Positions 15,402 to 23,069 of a stretch of 32,255 nt of DNA are shown here, piece after piece (position 1 is the first letter of the stretch; each line of letters opens with the position of its first letter). The DNA is from Chloroflexota bacterium. GTDB taxonomy: Bacteria > Chloroflexota > UBA6077 > JAJPHF01. Location: the NCBI GenBank assembly GCA_019686175.1, contig JADGHJ010000013.1, forward strand, positions 1 through 32,255. The letters are read 5' to 3'. The notes below the pieces were generated by a model, which ran no database searches, was not told the DNA's origin, and saw only the letters and a program-made list of their open reading frames with translations. The translations under genes were made by a program, and so were the position numbers.

Positions 15402-16991
15402 CTATTGGCCGAAGCGTGGCACCGGTGGCGCTGGGGTAGGGCCGCTCGGCTGCGGCCCCAAGGTCGGTGGCAGTGGGCCACGCGCCGGTGCGGTGGGCGG
15501 CGGAGCGGACACCGTCGGTACGAGCGCTGGCGCCGCCGTCGGCCGCGCCGGTGCGACCGTGGGCCGCACCGCCGTCGGTGGCGCCGCGGTCGGGCGTGCA
15601 GCCGTGGGCGCCGGGGCGAACGACGAGCTGGGGGCCGTCGGCTGCAACAGCGGCGGCGCCGTGGGCCGCACCGCCGTGATCGCCGGCGAGGGGGGCGGCT
15701 CGGCCAACCGCGGCGCCGTGGGGACTGCGGTCGGCAGCAGTGGCGCGGTAGGGGCCTGGGCCGGTGCTGGCACCATTTGGCGTGGGACCTCGGGTTCGAG
15801 CGTTGGGTAGGCTGGTGGCGCCGTGGGCAGCGCCGCGGTGGCCGCGGGAGTCAGTTGCGCGGGCGGTGGTGACGGGCGCGGCCCCACCGGTGGGGCACCC
15901 AGAGTGGTGCGCCCAGGCGTCGCGTCGGGGCGCGGGGTGTTGAAGTAGTCGTACACCGCCTTGCCCAGCGCCGCCTGCGCTTGCCCCATGGCTGTGGCGT
16001 TGGGGGGGTCGCCGGCCAGCGTGACGACCACAATGGCAGCCGCAGGACTGTACACGATGGCCGCTTGCCCGACGACGCTGTTGTCGTTGGCCGAGCGCTG
16101 AACCACGACGGTACCACGTGGCAGCAGCCCGGGCAATCGGTCGGAGGGGCGAGCCTCCGCGAGGTAGCGCAACAATTCGGCGTTGCTAGCCGGGCTCAGT
16201 CCCTCGCCGCGCGCCAGCCGGTCGAGCAGAAACAGCAGGTCGCGCGGCGAGGTCGTGGCACGGTCGCCATTGACGCGCGACTCGAGCAGCCCCAGGTCGC
16301 TGAACGTGGCGTTGAGGTTGTGGGGGCCGAGGCGCTCGAGCAGGAGCGCGGCCATCGCCGGATCACCGCGGGTGAGCAAGCGATCGACGGCCCACCCGAC
16401 GCTCACGGTGCTGCCTGGCGGCGCCTCAGTCGGCCCCCGCCGGACCACCTCTTCTGTCACCCGCAACGGGTCGCTAAACGCCAACCGGTGGGTATCGCGC
16501 TGGTGGTACGCCTCGTAGGCGATCAGCAGCGATACTAGCGCGCCCGCCGGGAACTCGCGGTCGGCGTTGAACAGCACGCCCTGGCCCGACTCCAGGTTCT
16601 TGATCGCCACGCCGATGGCGGTGCGCTGCCCGCCCAGGTGCTGCTGGGCCAGGGCGGCCAGGCCCGGGTCGGCCACCAGCGGGCGGGCCCCGGCGTCCGG
16701 CACCGCTACCTCGGGGGGCTGCGGCGAAAGCGTGGGCAGCGGCGCGGGCGGCGTAGCTCCGGCCACCACGACCGTAGCGTGCTCCTGGGGGGTGCTCCCC
16801 AGCCCGAACGGATCGAAGCCCAGCGCCGCCTGCGCCACGACGATGACGAGCAGGCTTAGACCGAAGACCAGTAGAATGATCACAGCCGCGGTGCTAGCCG
16901 CGTCGCGGCGGCGCACTTGGCTGCGCCGCATCAGGCCGTTGGAGCGGCCAGGACGCCGGTCCGTGGCCCGCGGGGGTTCCTGAATCTGCAC
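15402..16991 (-). CDS. Membrane-anchored class A beta-lactamase-fold protein with lost active site and Pro/Thr-rich tail
   Basis: 529 aa from GTG 16991 (GGCGGAG upstream). Layout: basic N-terminus, one membrane span (about 35-57), short linker, beta-lactamase/serine-hydrolase fold (about 105-350), and a 170-residue Pro/Ala/Thr-rich tail with repeats such as PTAAPPTAVRPTVAP. The fold is recognisable from TAIGVAIKNLESGQGVLFNA, LLLERLGPHNLNATFSDLGL and TTSPRDLLFLLDRLARG. The catalytic motifs are all changed. The SxxK position reads ALVS (A151, S154), SDN reads GDP (199-201), and KTG reads QRS (298-300). So it is probably not a hydrolase but an exported binding or structural protein. The tail may cross or bind the cell wall. 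It is a single gene in its own transcription unit, divergent from dnaN. Confidence 0.85.
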   Translation of the reverse strand: MQIQEPPRATDRRPGRSNGLMRRSQVRRRDAASTAAVIILLVFGLSLLVIVVAQAALGFDPFGLGSTPQEHATVVVAGATPPAPLPTLSPQPPEVAVPDAGARPLVADPGLAALAQQHLGGQRTAIGVAIKNLESGQGVLFNADREFPAGALVSLLIAYEAYHQRDTHRLAFSDPLRVTEEVVRRGPTEAPPGSTVSVGWAVDRLLTRGDPAMAALLLERLGPHNLNATFSDLGLLESRVNGDRATTSPRDLLFLLDRLARGEGLSPASNAELLRYLAEARPSDRLPGLLPRGTVVVQRSANDNSVVGQAAIVYSPAAAIVVVTLAGDPPNATAMGQAQAALGKAVYDYFNTPRPDATPGRTTLGAPPVGPRPSPPPAQLTPAATAALPTAPPAYPTLEPEVPRQMVPAPAQAPTAPLLPTAVPTAPRLAEPPPSPAITAVRPTAPPLLQPTAPSSSFAPAPTAARPTAAPPTAVRPTVAPARPTAAPALVPTVSAPPPTAPARGPLPPTLGPQPSGPTPAPPVPRFGQ

Positions 16992-17020
16992 ACACGCTCC
17001 GCCTGCCGCCCCCAGGGCGC

Positions 17021-17048
17021 GCGTGCGGCCAACGGATTGGCCGCGCGT
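17021..17048 (-). other. GC-rich leader hairpin of the beta-lactamase-fold gene
   Basis: A 12-bp stem (GCGTGCGGCCAA / TTGGCCGCGCGT, two G-T wobbles) with the tetraloop CGGA, 29 bases upstream of the GTG start at 16991. Its 3' arm overlaps a second perfect palindrome, CGTCCCGGGACG (17046-17057), so two structures compete. With a transcript start near 17096 it would lie in a 105-base 5' leader. No T-run follows. Confidence 0.45.
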
Positions 17049-17102
17049 CCCGGGACGGCGCTGTTTCCGCCACGTGCAGCCCCCGGGGGGCCGCCGCGCG
17101 GC

Positions 17103-17111
17103 ATTCTAGCA
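17103..17111 (-). promoter_or_regulatory. Extended -10 promoter of the beta-lactamase-fold gene
   Basis: TGCTAGAAT on the minus strand: the TGn extension plus TAGAAT (5 of 6 matches). The -35 at 17 bases (TTCCTC) is weak, as usual for extended -10 promoters. The start is expected near 17096. Confidence 0.5.
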
Positions 17112-17388
17112 CACCACTGCTGGCTGAGGAAGTGTGACTAGTTTGTAATGGAGGACCTGTAACGTCTGCGCCGGACGTTGCGCCTCTCTCACGGGTTACC
17201 GGGCTGACCCGTGGCGCTGCCCTCACAACGCTCGGCCAATTTGTTACGGACGCTTTATGACGGCTCGTGCGCCGTGTGAGCCAGGCGTCGGCTACAGTGG
17301 AGCGGAGCGATCGTGTAGGGCCGGCGTGGGAGGCCCACCTCTTGGGGCCGCTATCGTAGGCGCGGTGAGGTGCGGAGGAGCGGAGTCG

Positions 17389-18534
17389 ATGAAGCTGTCC
17401 TGCCTGAAGAGCAACCTGCTGGAAGGGTTGAACATCGTCGGGCGGGTCGTCCCGTCCAAGAGCACGCTGCCGGTGCTGGCCAATGTCCTGCTGGCGACCG
17501 ACCATGGCCGGCTGAAGCTGGCGGCTACCAATCTCGAACTGGCCGTGAGCTGCTGGATCGGGGCGTCGGTGGCCAGCGAGGGCCGGGTGACCCTGCCGGC
17601 GCGCCTGTTGACCGACTTCGTGTCCTCGCTGCCCGACGAGCAGATCGAGATGAGCCTCCAGCCGAAGGGGCTCGCTATGCGGCTGGTGTGCGGGCGCTAC
17701 CAGGCGAACATCAAGGGGATCGACGCCGAGGAGTTCCCGCGCATCCCCGAGGTGGCCGACGCCACGACGTACGCCCTGCCGGCCAGTGTGCTGCGCGAGT
17801 GCATCCAATCGGTGGTGTTCGCCGCCGCGCCCGACGACACGCGCCCGGTCCTGGCCGGGGTGCTATTCACCCTGCGCGACGGGGCGCTCACGCTCGCGGC
17901 GGCCGACGGCTTCCGCCTGGCGGTGCGCAGCGCCGAGCTGAGTAGCATGCCTGATGAGCCGCTGAGCATGATCGTGCCGGCGAAGACGCTGGCCGAACTG
18001 GCGCGGCTGCTCGGCGACGGCGACGAGCAGGTGGAGATCGCCGCCACACCGCAGCGCAACCAGGTGCTGTTCCGGCTAGCGGGCCGCGCGGAGATCGTCT
18101 CGCGGCTCATCGAGGGCCAGTTTCCCGACTACCAGAAGATCATCCCGCGTAGCCATACGACCCGCGCGGTGCTGAACACCGCCGAGCTGCTGCGGGCCAC
18201 CAAGGCCGCCTCGGTGTTCGCCCGCGACAACGCGATGATCGTGCGCCTGGCGATCACGCCGGGGAGCGACGACTCGCTCGGCCGCGTGCAAGTGAGTGCC
18301 ACGGCGGCCGAGGTCGGCGACAACGCCGGCGAGGTCGACGCCAGCGTCGAGGGCAGCGAGATGCAGATCGCTTTCAACGGGCGCTACCTGCGCGATGCGC
18401 TGGAGGCGATCGACGCCGCGCAGGTCGGTCTGGAAATCGTCGGCCCCACCAATCCGGGCGTGCTCAAGCCGATCAGCGAGACCAACGGCTACCTGCACGT
18501 CATCATGCCCATGCAGATCAACCCGGGGCGCTAA
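17389..18534 (+). CDS. dnaN: DNA polymerase III beta subunit (sliding clamp)
   Basis: 381 aa from ATG 17389, with GGAGGAG 10 bases upstream. The frame is open 44 codons further up but with non-protein-like sequence. The ring-shaped dimer holds DNA polymerase on the template. Three repeated clamp domains: MKLSCLKSNLLEGLNIVGRV to about 120, YALPASVLRECIQSVVFAAAPDDTRPVLAGV to about 245, and the last from SHTTRAVLNTAELLRATKAASVFARDN. The C-terminal motif is the usual hydrophobic HVIMPMQI, lacking the MP(V/M)R(L/V) ending, with a short NPGR extension. dnaA, recF and gyrB are not beside it, so this is not the standard origin cluster. Confidence 0.97.
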   Translation: MKLSCLKSNLLEGLNIVGRVVPSKSTLPVLANVLLATDHGRLKLAATNLELAVSCWIGASVASEGRVTLPARLLTDFVSSLPDEQIEMSLQPKGLAMRLVCGRYQANIKGIDAEEFPRIPEVADATTYALPASVLRECIQSVVFAAAPDDTRPVLAGVLFTLRDGALTLAAADGFRLAVRSAELSSMPDEPLSMIVPAKTLAELARLLGDGDEQVEIAATPQRNQVLFRLAGRAEIVSRLIEGQFPDYQKIIPRSHTTRAVLNTAELLRATKAASVFARDNAMIVRLAITPGSDDSLGRVQVSATAAEVGDNAGEVDASVEGSEMQIAFNGRYLRDALEAIDAAQVGLEIVGPTNPGVLKPISETNGYLHVIMPMQINPGR

Positions 18535-18600
18535 GGGCAAGGGACCGCTCGGCTGCCGACCGCCGCCTGAGGCTTCCCGCCCTCGCGGGCTCGCCGTTGA

Positions 18601-18629
18601 TTGCCTGCGGACTGCCGCGGTGCTACAGT
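18601..18629 (+). promoter_or_regulatory. Promoter of the hydrolase / LLM oxidoreductase unit
   Basis: TTGCCT (-35, 4 of 6), a 17-bp spacer, and TACAGT (-10, 4 of 6) with the TGC extension directly before it. The start is expected near 18636, giving a leader of about 57 bases to ATG 18693. It lies in the 158-base gap behind dnaN, which also has a weak hairpin, CCCGC/GCGGG (18576-18589). Confidence 0.55.
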
Positions 18630-18692
18630 GGAGCCGCGCGGGCCGCAACGCTGCGCCGCTGCGGCCATATCACGGCGCGAGGGCGAGGCGCG

Positions 18693-19490
18693 ATGGCCGA
18701 TGCCGCGGGCTATCGGGACGAGATGCTCACGGTGCGGGACGTGCGCGTGCACCTGCTGTCCGGCGGCAGCGGCGAGCCGCTCGTGTATCTCCACGGGGCG
18801 GGGATTGGGAGCGAGTGGCTCCCGTTCCATGAGCGGTTGGCCACACAGTGTCGCCTCCTCGCGCCCGACCTATTGGGCTTCGGCCGCACCGACCGGCCCG
18901 AGTGGCTCGATACGGTTCAAGACATCGCCATCCACCTCCTCGATCTGCTCGATGCCCTGGGCTTGGAGCGCGTGCACGTGGCGGGGCTATCGCTCGGTGG
19001 GTGGGTCGGCGCCGAACTGGCGGTGTGGGCGTCACACCGCCTCAAGAGCCTCACGCTGATCGATCCGGCCGGCCTGTACCTGCCGGGCTGCGAGGTGCCC
19101 GACTTGTTCGTGCTCGATCCGGCGCAGACGCTGCGCCTGCTCGTCCACGATCCCGCCCTGGCCGAGCGCCTGCTGGCGATGCCCGAGACGCCCGAGCGGG
19201 CGGCGCTGCGCCTCAAAGGGCAGATCACTCTGGCGCGCGTGGCCTGGAACCCGTATCTGTACGACCCGAAGCTCAGCCAGCGGCTGCACCGCGTCCGTGC
19301 CCCGACTCAGATCTTATGGGGTGCGGAGGACCGCCTGTTCCCGCTGGCGCTGGCCGACGCCTGGCGCGCCGGCATCGTCGACGCACGCCTCACGGTATTC
19401 CCGGACTGCGGGCACCTGGCGCCTTTGGAGCAGCCCGAGCGGTGCGCCGAGGCCATCAGTCGCTTCGTCCGAGAGTGCGCCGCGCAGTAG
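18693..19490 (+). CDS. Alpha/beta hydrolase
   Basis: 265 aa from ATG 18693 (GAGGGCGAGG upstream). The catalytic parts are all present: oxyanion motif HGAG (34-37), nucleophile S100 in GLSLGG, acid Asp in ILWGAEDRLFP, and H241 in DCGHLAPLEQPER. Cytoplasmic; no signal peptide. Close in style to C-C bond hydrolases and lactonases or esterases of aromatic degradation (the DLLGFGRTDRPE loop is typical). It is 25 bases before the first LLM oxidoreductase, so the two are likely co-transcribed, with the hydrolase acting on the oxygenation product (inference). Confidence 0.88.
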   Translation: MADAAGYRDEMLTVRDVRVHLLSGGSGEPLVYLHGAGIGSEWLPFHERLATQCRLLAPDLLGFGRTDRPEWLDTVQDIAIHLLDLLDALGLERVHVAGLSLGGWVGAELAVWASHRLKSLTLIDPAGLYLPGCEVPDLFVLDPAQTLRLLVHDPALAERLLAMPETPERAALRLKGQITLARVAWNPYLYDPKLSQRLHRVRAPTQILWGAEDRLFPLALADAWRAGIVDARLTVFPDCGHLAPLEQPERCAEAISRFVRECAAQ

Positions 19491-19515
19491 CGGCCGTGCC
19501 GGCCGCGGGAGAGCG

Positions 19516-20688
19516 ATGAGGACCGACTTCTACTTCTTCCACCTGATGCCCTGGCCCCACCTGCCCGCCGACTTCGACACGCGCTACCACAGCGCCTGGG
19601 TCGATTTCCCCAACTCCTACTTCGATCCGGAGCGCGGCCACGGGCTGTACAACGACTACCTCGAGCAGCTCGTGGCGGCGGAGCGGCTCGGCTTCGACGG
19701 CGTGTGCGTCAACGAGCACCACCAGAACGCCTACGGGCTGATGCCCGCGCCCAATATCATCGCCAGCATGCTGGTGGCGCGCACCCGCCGGGTCAAGATC
19801 GCACTGGTCGGCAACGCGCTGCCGCTGCGCGACCATCCCATGCGGGTGGCCGAGGAAGTGGCGATGATGGACGTCATCAGCGGGGGGCGCATCATCAGCG
19901 CCTTCGTCCGCGGGATCGGCGCTGAGTACCACTCGTTCAGCATGAACCCGACCTACTCGCGCGAGCGGTTCCTGGAGGCGCACGATCTGATCATCCGCGC
20001 CTGGACCGAGCCGGGGCCGTTTCGCTTCGAGGGCAAGCACTACCGCCTACGCCACGTGAACCTGTGGCCCCGCCCCCTCCAGCGCCCGCACCCGCCGATC
20101 TGGATCCCCTCCCAGGGCAGCGCCGAGTCGATCGAGTGGGCGGCGCAGATGCGCTACCCCCTGGTGCTGGTCTACTCGGCGCTCCAAACGGTGCGGACGC
20201 GGATGGAGCAATACCGCGCGGCGGCGGAGGCGGCCGGCTACACTCCGGCGCCCAGCCAGTTCGGTTGGATGGCGCCCGTGTACATCGCCGAGACCGAGGC
20301 CGAGGCGCTGGCCAAAGCCGAGCGGCACATCCTCTGGCTGTTCCACCGCGGCCTCAAGATGCCGCAGCACTACTTCTTCCCGCCCGGCTACCTCACCGAA
20401 CGGAGCCAGCTCGCCGTGGGCGGGCGCAAGCACTTCTCGCAGTACAGCTTCCGCGAGTTCCTGGCCGAGGGCTGGGCGATCGTGGGGACGCCCGAGAGCG
20501 TGGCCAACCAGCTCGGCGAGCGGCTGCGCGAGCTGAACTGCGGCTTGTTCCTGGCGCTGCTGCAGATTGGTCCCATGACCCACTGGGAAACGCTGCGCAA
20601 CCTGGAGCTGTTCGGCCGCGAGGTCATCCCGGCCCTCCGCGGCCGTGCCCCCGCACCCGCTCCCACTGGCGGCCCATCCGTGCCTTAG
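19516..20688 (+). CDS. LLM-class flavin-dependent oxidoreductase (luciferase-like), long form
   Basis: 390 aa from ATG 19516, with GGGAGAG upstream. Luciferase-like TIM-barrel monooxygenases use reduced FMN/F420 and O2. Family features: FDGVCVNEHHQNAYGLMPAPN (the EHH motif with the strand after it), RTRRVKIALVGNALPLRDHPMRVAEEVAMMDVISGGR, RFLEAHDLIIRAWTEPGPFRFEG, LWPRPLQRPHPPIWIPSQG. An insertion early in the chain (DTRYHSAWVDFPNSYFDPER, about 21-40) is common in long-chain members acting on aromatic or polycyclic substrates. No flavin reductase gene is close by, so reduced flavin must come from elsewhere. It is separated from the second LLM gene by 157 bases containing another promoter. Confidence 0.9.
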   Translation: MRTDFYFFHLMPWPHLPADFDTRYHSAWVDFPNSYFDPERGHGLYNDYLEQLVAAERLGFDGVCVNEHHQNAYGLMPAPNIIASMLVARTRRVKIALVGNALPLRDHPMRVAEEVAMMDVISGGRIISAFVRGIGAEYHSFSMNPTYSRERFLEAHDLIIRAWTEPGPFRFEGKHYRLRHVNLWPRPLQRPHPPIWIPSQGSAESIEWAAQMRYPLVLVYSALQTVRTRMEQYRAAAEAAGYTPAPSQFGWMAPVYIAETEAEALAKAERHILWLFHRGLKMPQHYFFPPGYLTERSQLAVGGRKHFSQYSFREFLAEGWAIVGTPESVANQLGERLRELNCGLFLALLQIGPMTHWETLRNLELFGREVIPALRGRAPAPAPTGGPSVP

Positions 20689-20755
20689 CCTCGGTGGCCA
20701 GGGCGCGGCGTTCTGCTCTCGCTGCCGTCCCCAGCGCGTCGCGACCGGAGTATCG

Positions 20756-20784
20756 TTGTGCGGCTCCGGACCCGGTGCTATATT
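20756..20784 (+). promoter_or_regulatory. Promoter of the second LLM gene and amidohydrolase-liv operon
   Basis: TTGTGC (-35, 3 of 6), a 17-bp spacer, and TATATT (-10, 5 of 6) preceded by TGC (extended -10). The start is expected near 20791, giving a leader of about 55 bases. The gap 20689-20845 holds no gene. Confidence 0.6.
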
Positions 20785-20845
20785 GGGTCCACTCGCGGCC
20801 CCGCTACGGCTCGCCGCCGGGGTCGCCGCCAGCCTTGGGGGGGCG

Positions 20846-21925
20846 ATGCGCTTCGGGCTGTTCTATCTCCCGACCTACCCGAGCGCCGTCGGGCCAGCGC
20901 CCGCCGGGCTCTTGCGCGAGCTCGTCGAGCAGGCCGTGCTGGCCGAGGAGCTGGGCTTCGCGGGTATCTGGCTGGCCGAGCACCACTTCCACGGGTTCGG
21001 TGGCGTCTTGTCGAGCCCCGCCGCCGTGGGCTGCGCGATTGCGGCGCGCACGCGGCGGCTGCGGATCGGCACGGCCGTGGCGCTGCTGCCGTACCACCAT
21101 CCGCTGCGCGTGGCCGAGGACTATGCGACCCTGGACGTGCTGAGCGACGGGCGGCTCGACTTCGGCGTGGGCACCGGGTTCCTGCGCTGGGAGAACGAGG
21201 TGTGGGATGCCCCGCTGGACACGGCGCGCGCCAAGTTCGCCGAGGCGCTGGCGATCGTCCTGCGCACCTGGACCGAGGAGGAGGTCGCCTACCAGGGGCA
21301 GTTCACGCGCTTCCCGTCGCTCACTGTCCTGCCGCGTCCCATCCAGCGGCCGCACCCGCCGGTGTGGCTGGCCGCGACCACCACGCCCGAGTCGTTCCAG
21401 CTCGCGGGGCGGCGCGGCTACCACCTGATGCTGATCCCCTTCCTGCACGAGGTGGCGGAGCTGCGGGAGAAAGTCGCGCTGTATCGCGAGGCGCTGCGAG
21501 AGGCGGGCCACGATCCGACCACGCGGGAGGTGCTGGGCGCCTACCACGTGTACGTGGGGCCGGACCGGGCGACCAGCCGGGCGGTGGCTGCGGAGGGGCT
21601 CAATCGCTACCGCGCGGCCGCCGGTGAGATCCACGCGCGCACGGCGCACCTGCCGCTGCCCGAGGCGTTCAGCGCACACGCCCGCTCACGCGGAGAGGTG
21701 CGCACGCTGGATATCGATACACTGCTCGCCCAGCGGCGGGTCATCGCTGGCCCGCCGGCCGAGTGCATCGAGGTGCTGGCCAGTCTCCGTGAGGATCTGG
21801 GATTGACCTACTTGGCCGCCAACGTCTGCCTGGGTGGCCTGGAGATGACCGAGGTGCGGCGCGCGATGGAGCGCCTGGCGACCCGGGTGATGCCGGCGTT
21901 CCAGCGCACGGCCCCGGTATCTTGA
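20846..21925 (+). CDS. LLM-class flavin-dependent oxidoreductase (luciferase-like), standard length
   Basis: 359 aa from ATG 20846. The SD is weak (a run of G just upstream). Luciferase-like fold with MRFGLFYLPTYPS at the N-terminus, EELGFAGIWLAEHHFHGFGG, RTRRLRIGTAVALLPYHHPLRVAEDYATLDVLSDGRLDFGVGTGF, and the typical PRPIQRPHPPVWLAATT segment near the middle. Only part of its pattern is shared with the other LLM protein, so they are paralogues that diverged long ago, possibly catalysing successive or alternative oxygenations. It starts the transcription unit that continues through amidohydrolase and livGFHM; the amidohydrolase starts 18 bases downstream. Confidence 0.92.
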   Translation: MRFGLFYLPTYPSAVGPAPAGLLRELVEQAVLAEELGFAGIWLAEHHFHGFGGVLSSPAAVGCAIAARTRRLRIGTAVALLPYHHPLRVAEDYATLDVLSDGRLDFGVGTGFLRWENEVWDAPLDTARAKFAEALAIVLRTWTEEEVAYQGQFTRFPSLTVLPRPIQRPHPPVWLAATTTPESFQLAGRRGYHLMLIPFLHEVAELREKVALYREALREAGHDPTTREVLGAYHVYVGPDRATSRAVAAEGLNRYRAAAGEIHARTAHLPLPEAFSAHARSRGEVRTLDIDTLLAQRRVIAGPPAECIEVLASLREDLGLTYLAANVCLGGLEMTEVRRAMERLATRVMPAFQRTAPVS

Positions 21926-21943
21926 GCGAAGGGAGATGGGGCC

Positions 21944-23056
21944 ATGGTGCGTCCGCTGGTGATCGATGCCGATTCGCACGTCGAGGAGTGCGAGGAGACG
22001 TGGCAGTACCTGGACCCGCCCTATGCCGCGCGCCCGCCACTGGTGGTGGACAAGCGCGGGGCGCCCGGCCTGACGGTGCAGGACGCCTTCTGGTTGATCG
22101 ATGGCCACACCTACCCGCGCCTGCGGGGCCGCGGCACCACCGTGTATGCCACGCCGCCGGTCTCCACGCTGGCCTATGCCAAGCCGTTCAGCATCGCCAG
22201 CCAGACGCTCAGCGATGTCCGGGCGCGCCTCGACGATCTGGACCGCGCCGGCATCGACATCCAGGTCCTGTACCCCACCGTGTTTCTAGAGCGCCTCAGC
22301 AGCGACGACGGATACCTGACAGCGCTGATGCGCAGCTACAACACCTGGTTGGCCCGCCGCTGCGCCGAGGCGTCCGACCGCCTCAAGTGGGCCGCCGTGA
22401 TGCCGCTCCACAGCGTGCCCGACGCTATCGCCGAGCTGCGGCGCACGCGTGAGCTGGGCGCGGTGGCAGCGGTGATGTACGGCACGGTCGGGGAGACGAT
22501 GCTGCACGAGCCACACTTCGACCCGTTCTGGGCGGAGGCCGCGCGGCTGGGCGTTCCCGTGGTCGTGCACACGGGCTGGAGCCACCCGGGCCTGCTTGCC
22601 AGCGGCACGGACGTGTTCGCCGCCCAGCTCGTGGGGTTCACGCTACCGGTGCTGATGGCGGTCTTCAGCTTCCTCGGCGGCGGCATCCTGGCGCGGCACC
22701 CGGAGCTACGCGTGTGCTTCCTGGAGGCGGGCGCGGACTGGCTACCGTACCTGATCCAGCGCATGGACCAGTACTACAGCGTGGACGCGCGGCTGGGCTG
22801 GGCTAACCTCGCCCCGGAGCCGCCCAGCAGCTACTTGCGGCGAGGCAACGTGTTCCTGACCTGCGAGGGAGACGAGCGCCTGCTGCCCACAGTGCTCCAG
22901 TGGCTCGGTGACGACCAGATGATGGCCTCGGCCGACATGCCGCACATGGAGGCACGCGAGAACTCCCTGCAGGACATCGCCGAGCGCGACGACCTGACCG
23001 AGGAGCAGAAGCGCAAGATCTTGGGCGAGAACGCGCGCCGCTTCTACGGCCTGTAG
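21944..23056 (+). CDS. Amidohydrolase-family metal-dependent hydrolase (ACMSD-like)
   Basis: 370 aa, ATG 21944, with GGGAG 9 bases upstream. Amidohydrolase-2 fold seen in 2-amino-3-carboxymuconate-6-semialdehyde decarboxylase and in related decarboxylases and hydrolases. Metal-site motifs: DADSHVEE at the N-terminus (D10, H12), VVVHTGWSHPG, EAGADWLPYLIQRMD and MASADMPHMEARE with the metal aspartate. The C-terminal ending (EEQKRKILGENARRFYG) is very typical. Many such proteins sit beside LLM oxidoreductases in scavenging bacteria. It is directly before livG (13 bases), pointing to one operon with the importer. The substrate cannot be assigned. Confidence 0.92.
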   Translation: MVRPLVIDADSHVEECEETWQYLDPPYAARPPLVVDKRGAPGLTVQDAFWLIDGHTYPRLRGRGTTVYATPPVSTLAYAKPFSIASQTLSDVRARLDDLDRAGIDIQVLYPTVFLERLSSDDGYLTALMRSYNTWLARRCAEASDRLKWAAVMPLHSVPDAIAELRRTRELGAVAAVMYGTVGETMLHEPHFDPFWAEAARLGVPVVVHTGWSHPGLLASGTDVFAAQLVGFTLPVLMAVFSFLGGGILARHPELRVCFLEAGADWLPYLIQRMDQYYSVDARLGWANLAPEPPSSYLRRGNVFLTCEGDERLLPTVLQWLGDDQMMASADMPHMEARENSLQDIAERDDLTEEQKRKILGENARRFYGL

Positions 23057-23069
23057 CTAGGAGCCGGCG

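Larger units (their letters stand above)
16992..17388. other. 397-bp divergent intergenic region between the beta-lactamase-fold gene and dnaN
   Basis: No protein gene here. It holds the minus-strand extended -10 and leader hairpin (separate entries) and several perfect inverted repeats: CGTCCCGGGACG (17046-17057), AACGTC/GACGTT (17161-17179) and CACGGGT/ACCCGTG (17190-17213). A possible dnaN -10, TACAGT, lies at 17293-17298 inside a 13-mer that recurs at 18622-18634. No DnaA boxes of the TTATCCACA type were seen, so it does not look like an origin. Confidence 0.6.

Noticed and set aside
15418-15890. Tandem DNA repeat or CRISPR-like array
   Set aside because: The repetition is the coding sequence of the Pro/Ala/Thr-rich tail of the beta-lactamase-fold protein; repeats are irregular and there are no spacers.
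16992-17388. Replication origin next to dnaN
   Set aside because: No cluster of DnaA boxes, no AT-rich unwinding segment and no dnaA gene nearby; only GC-rich inverted repeats.
16894-17808. 304-codon minus-strand frame across the start of dnaN
   Set aside because: Antisense to dnaN and the divergent promoter region, with no protein-like pattern.
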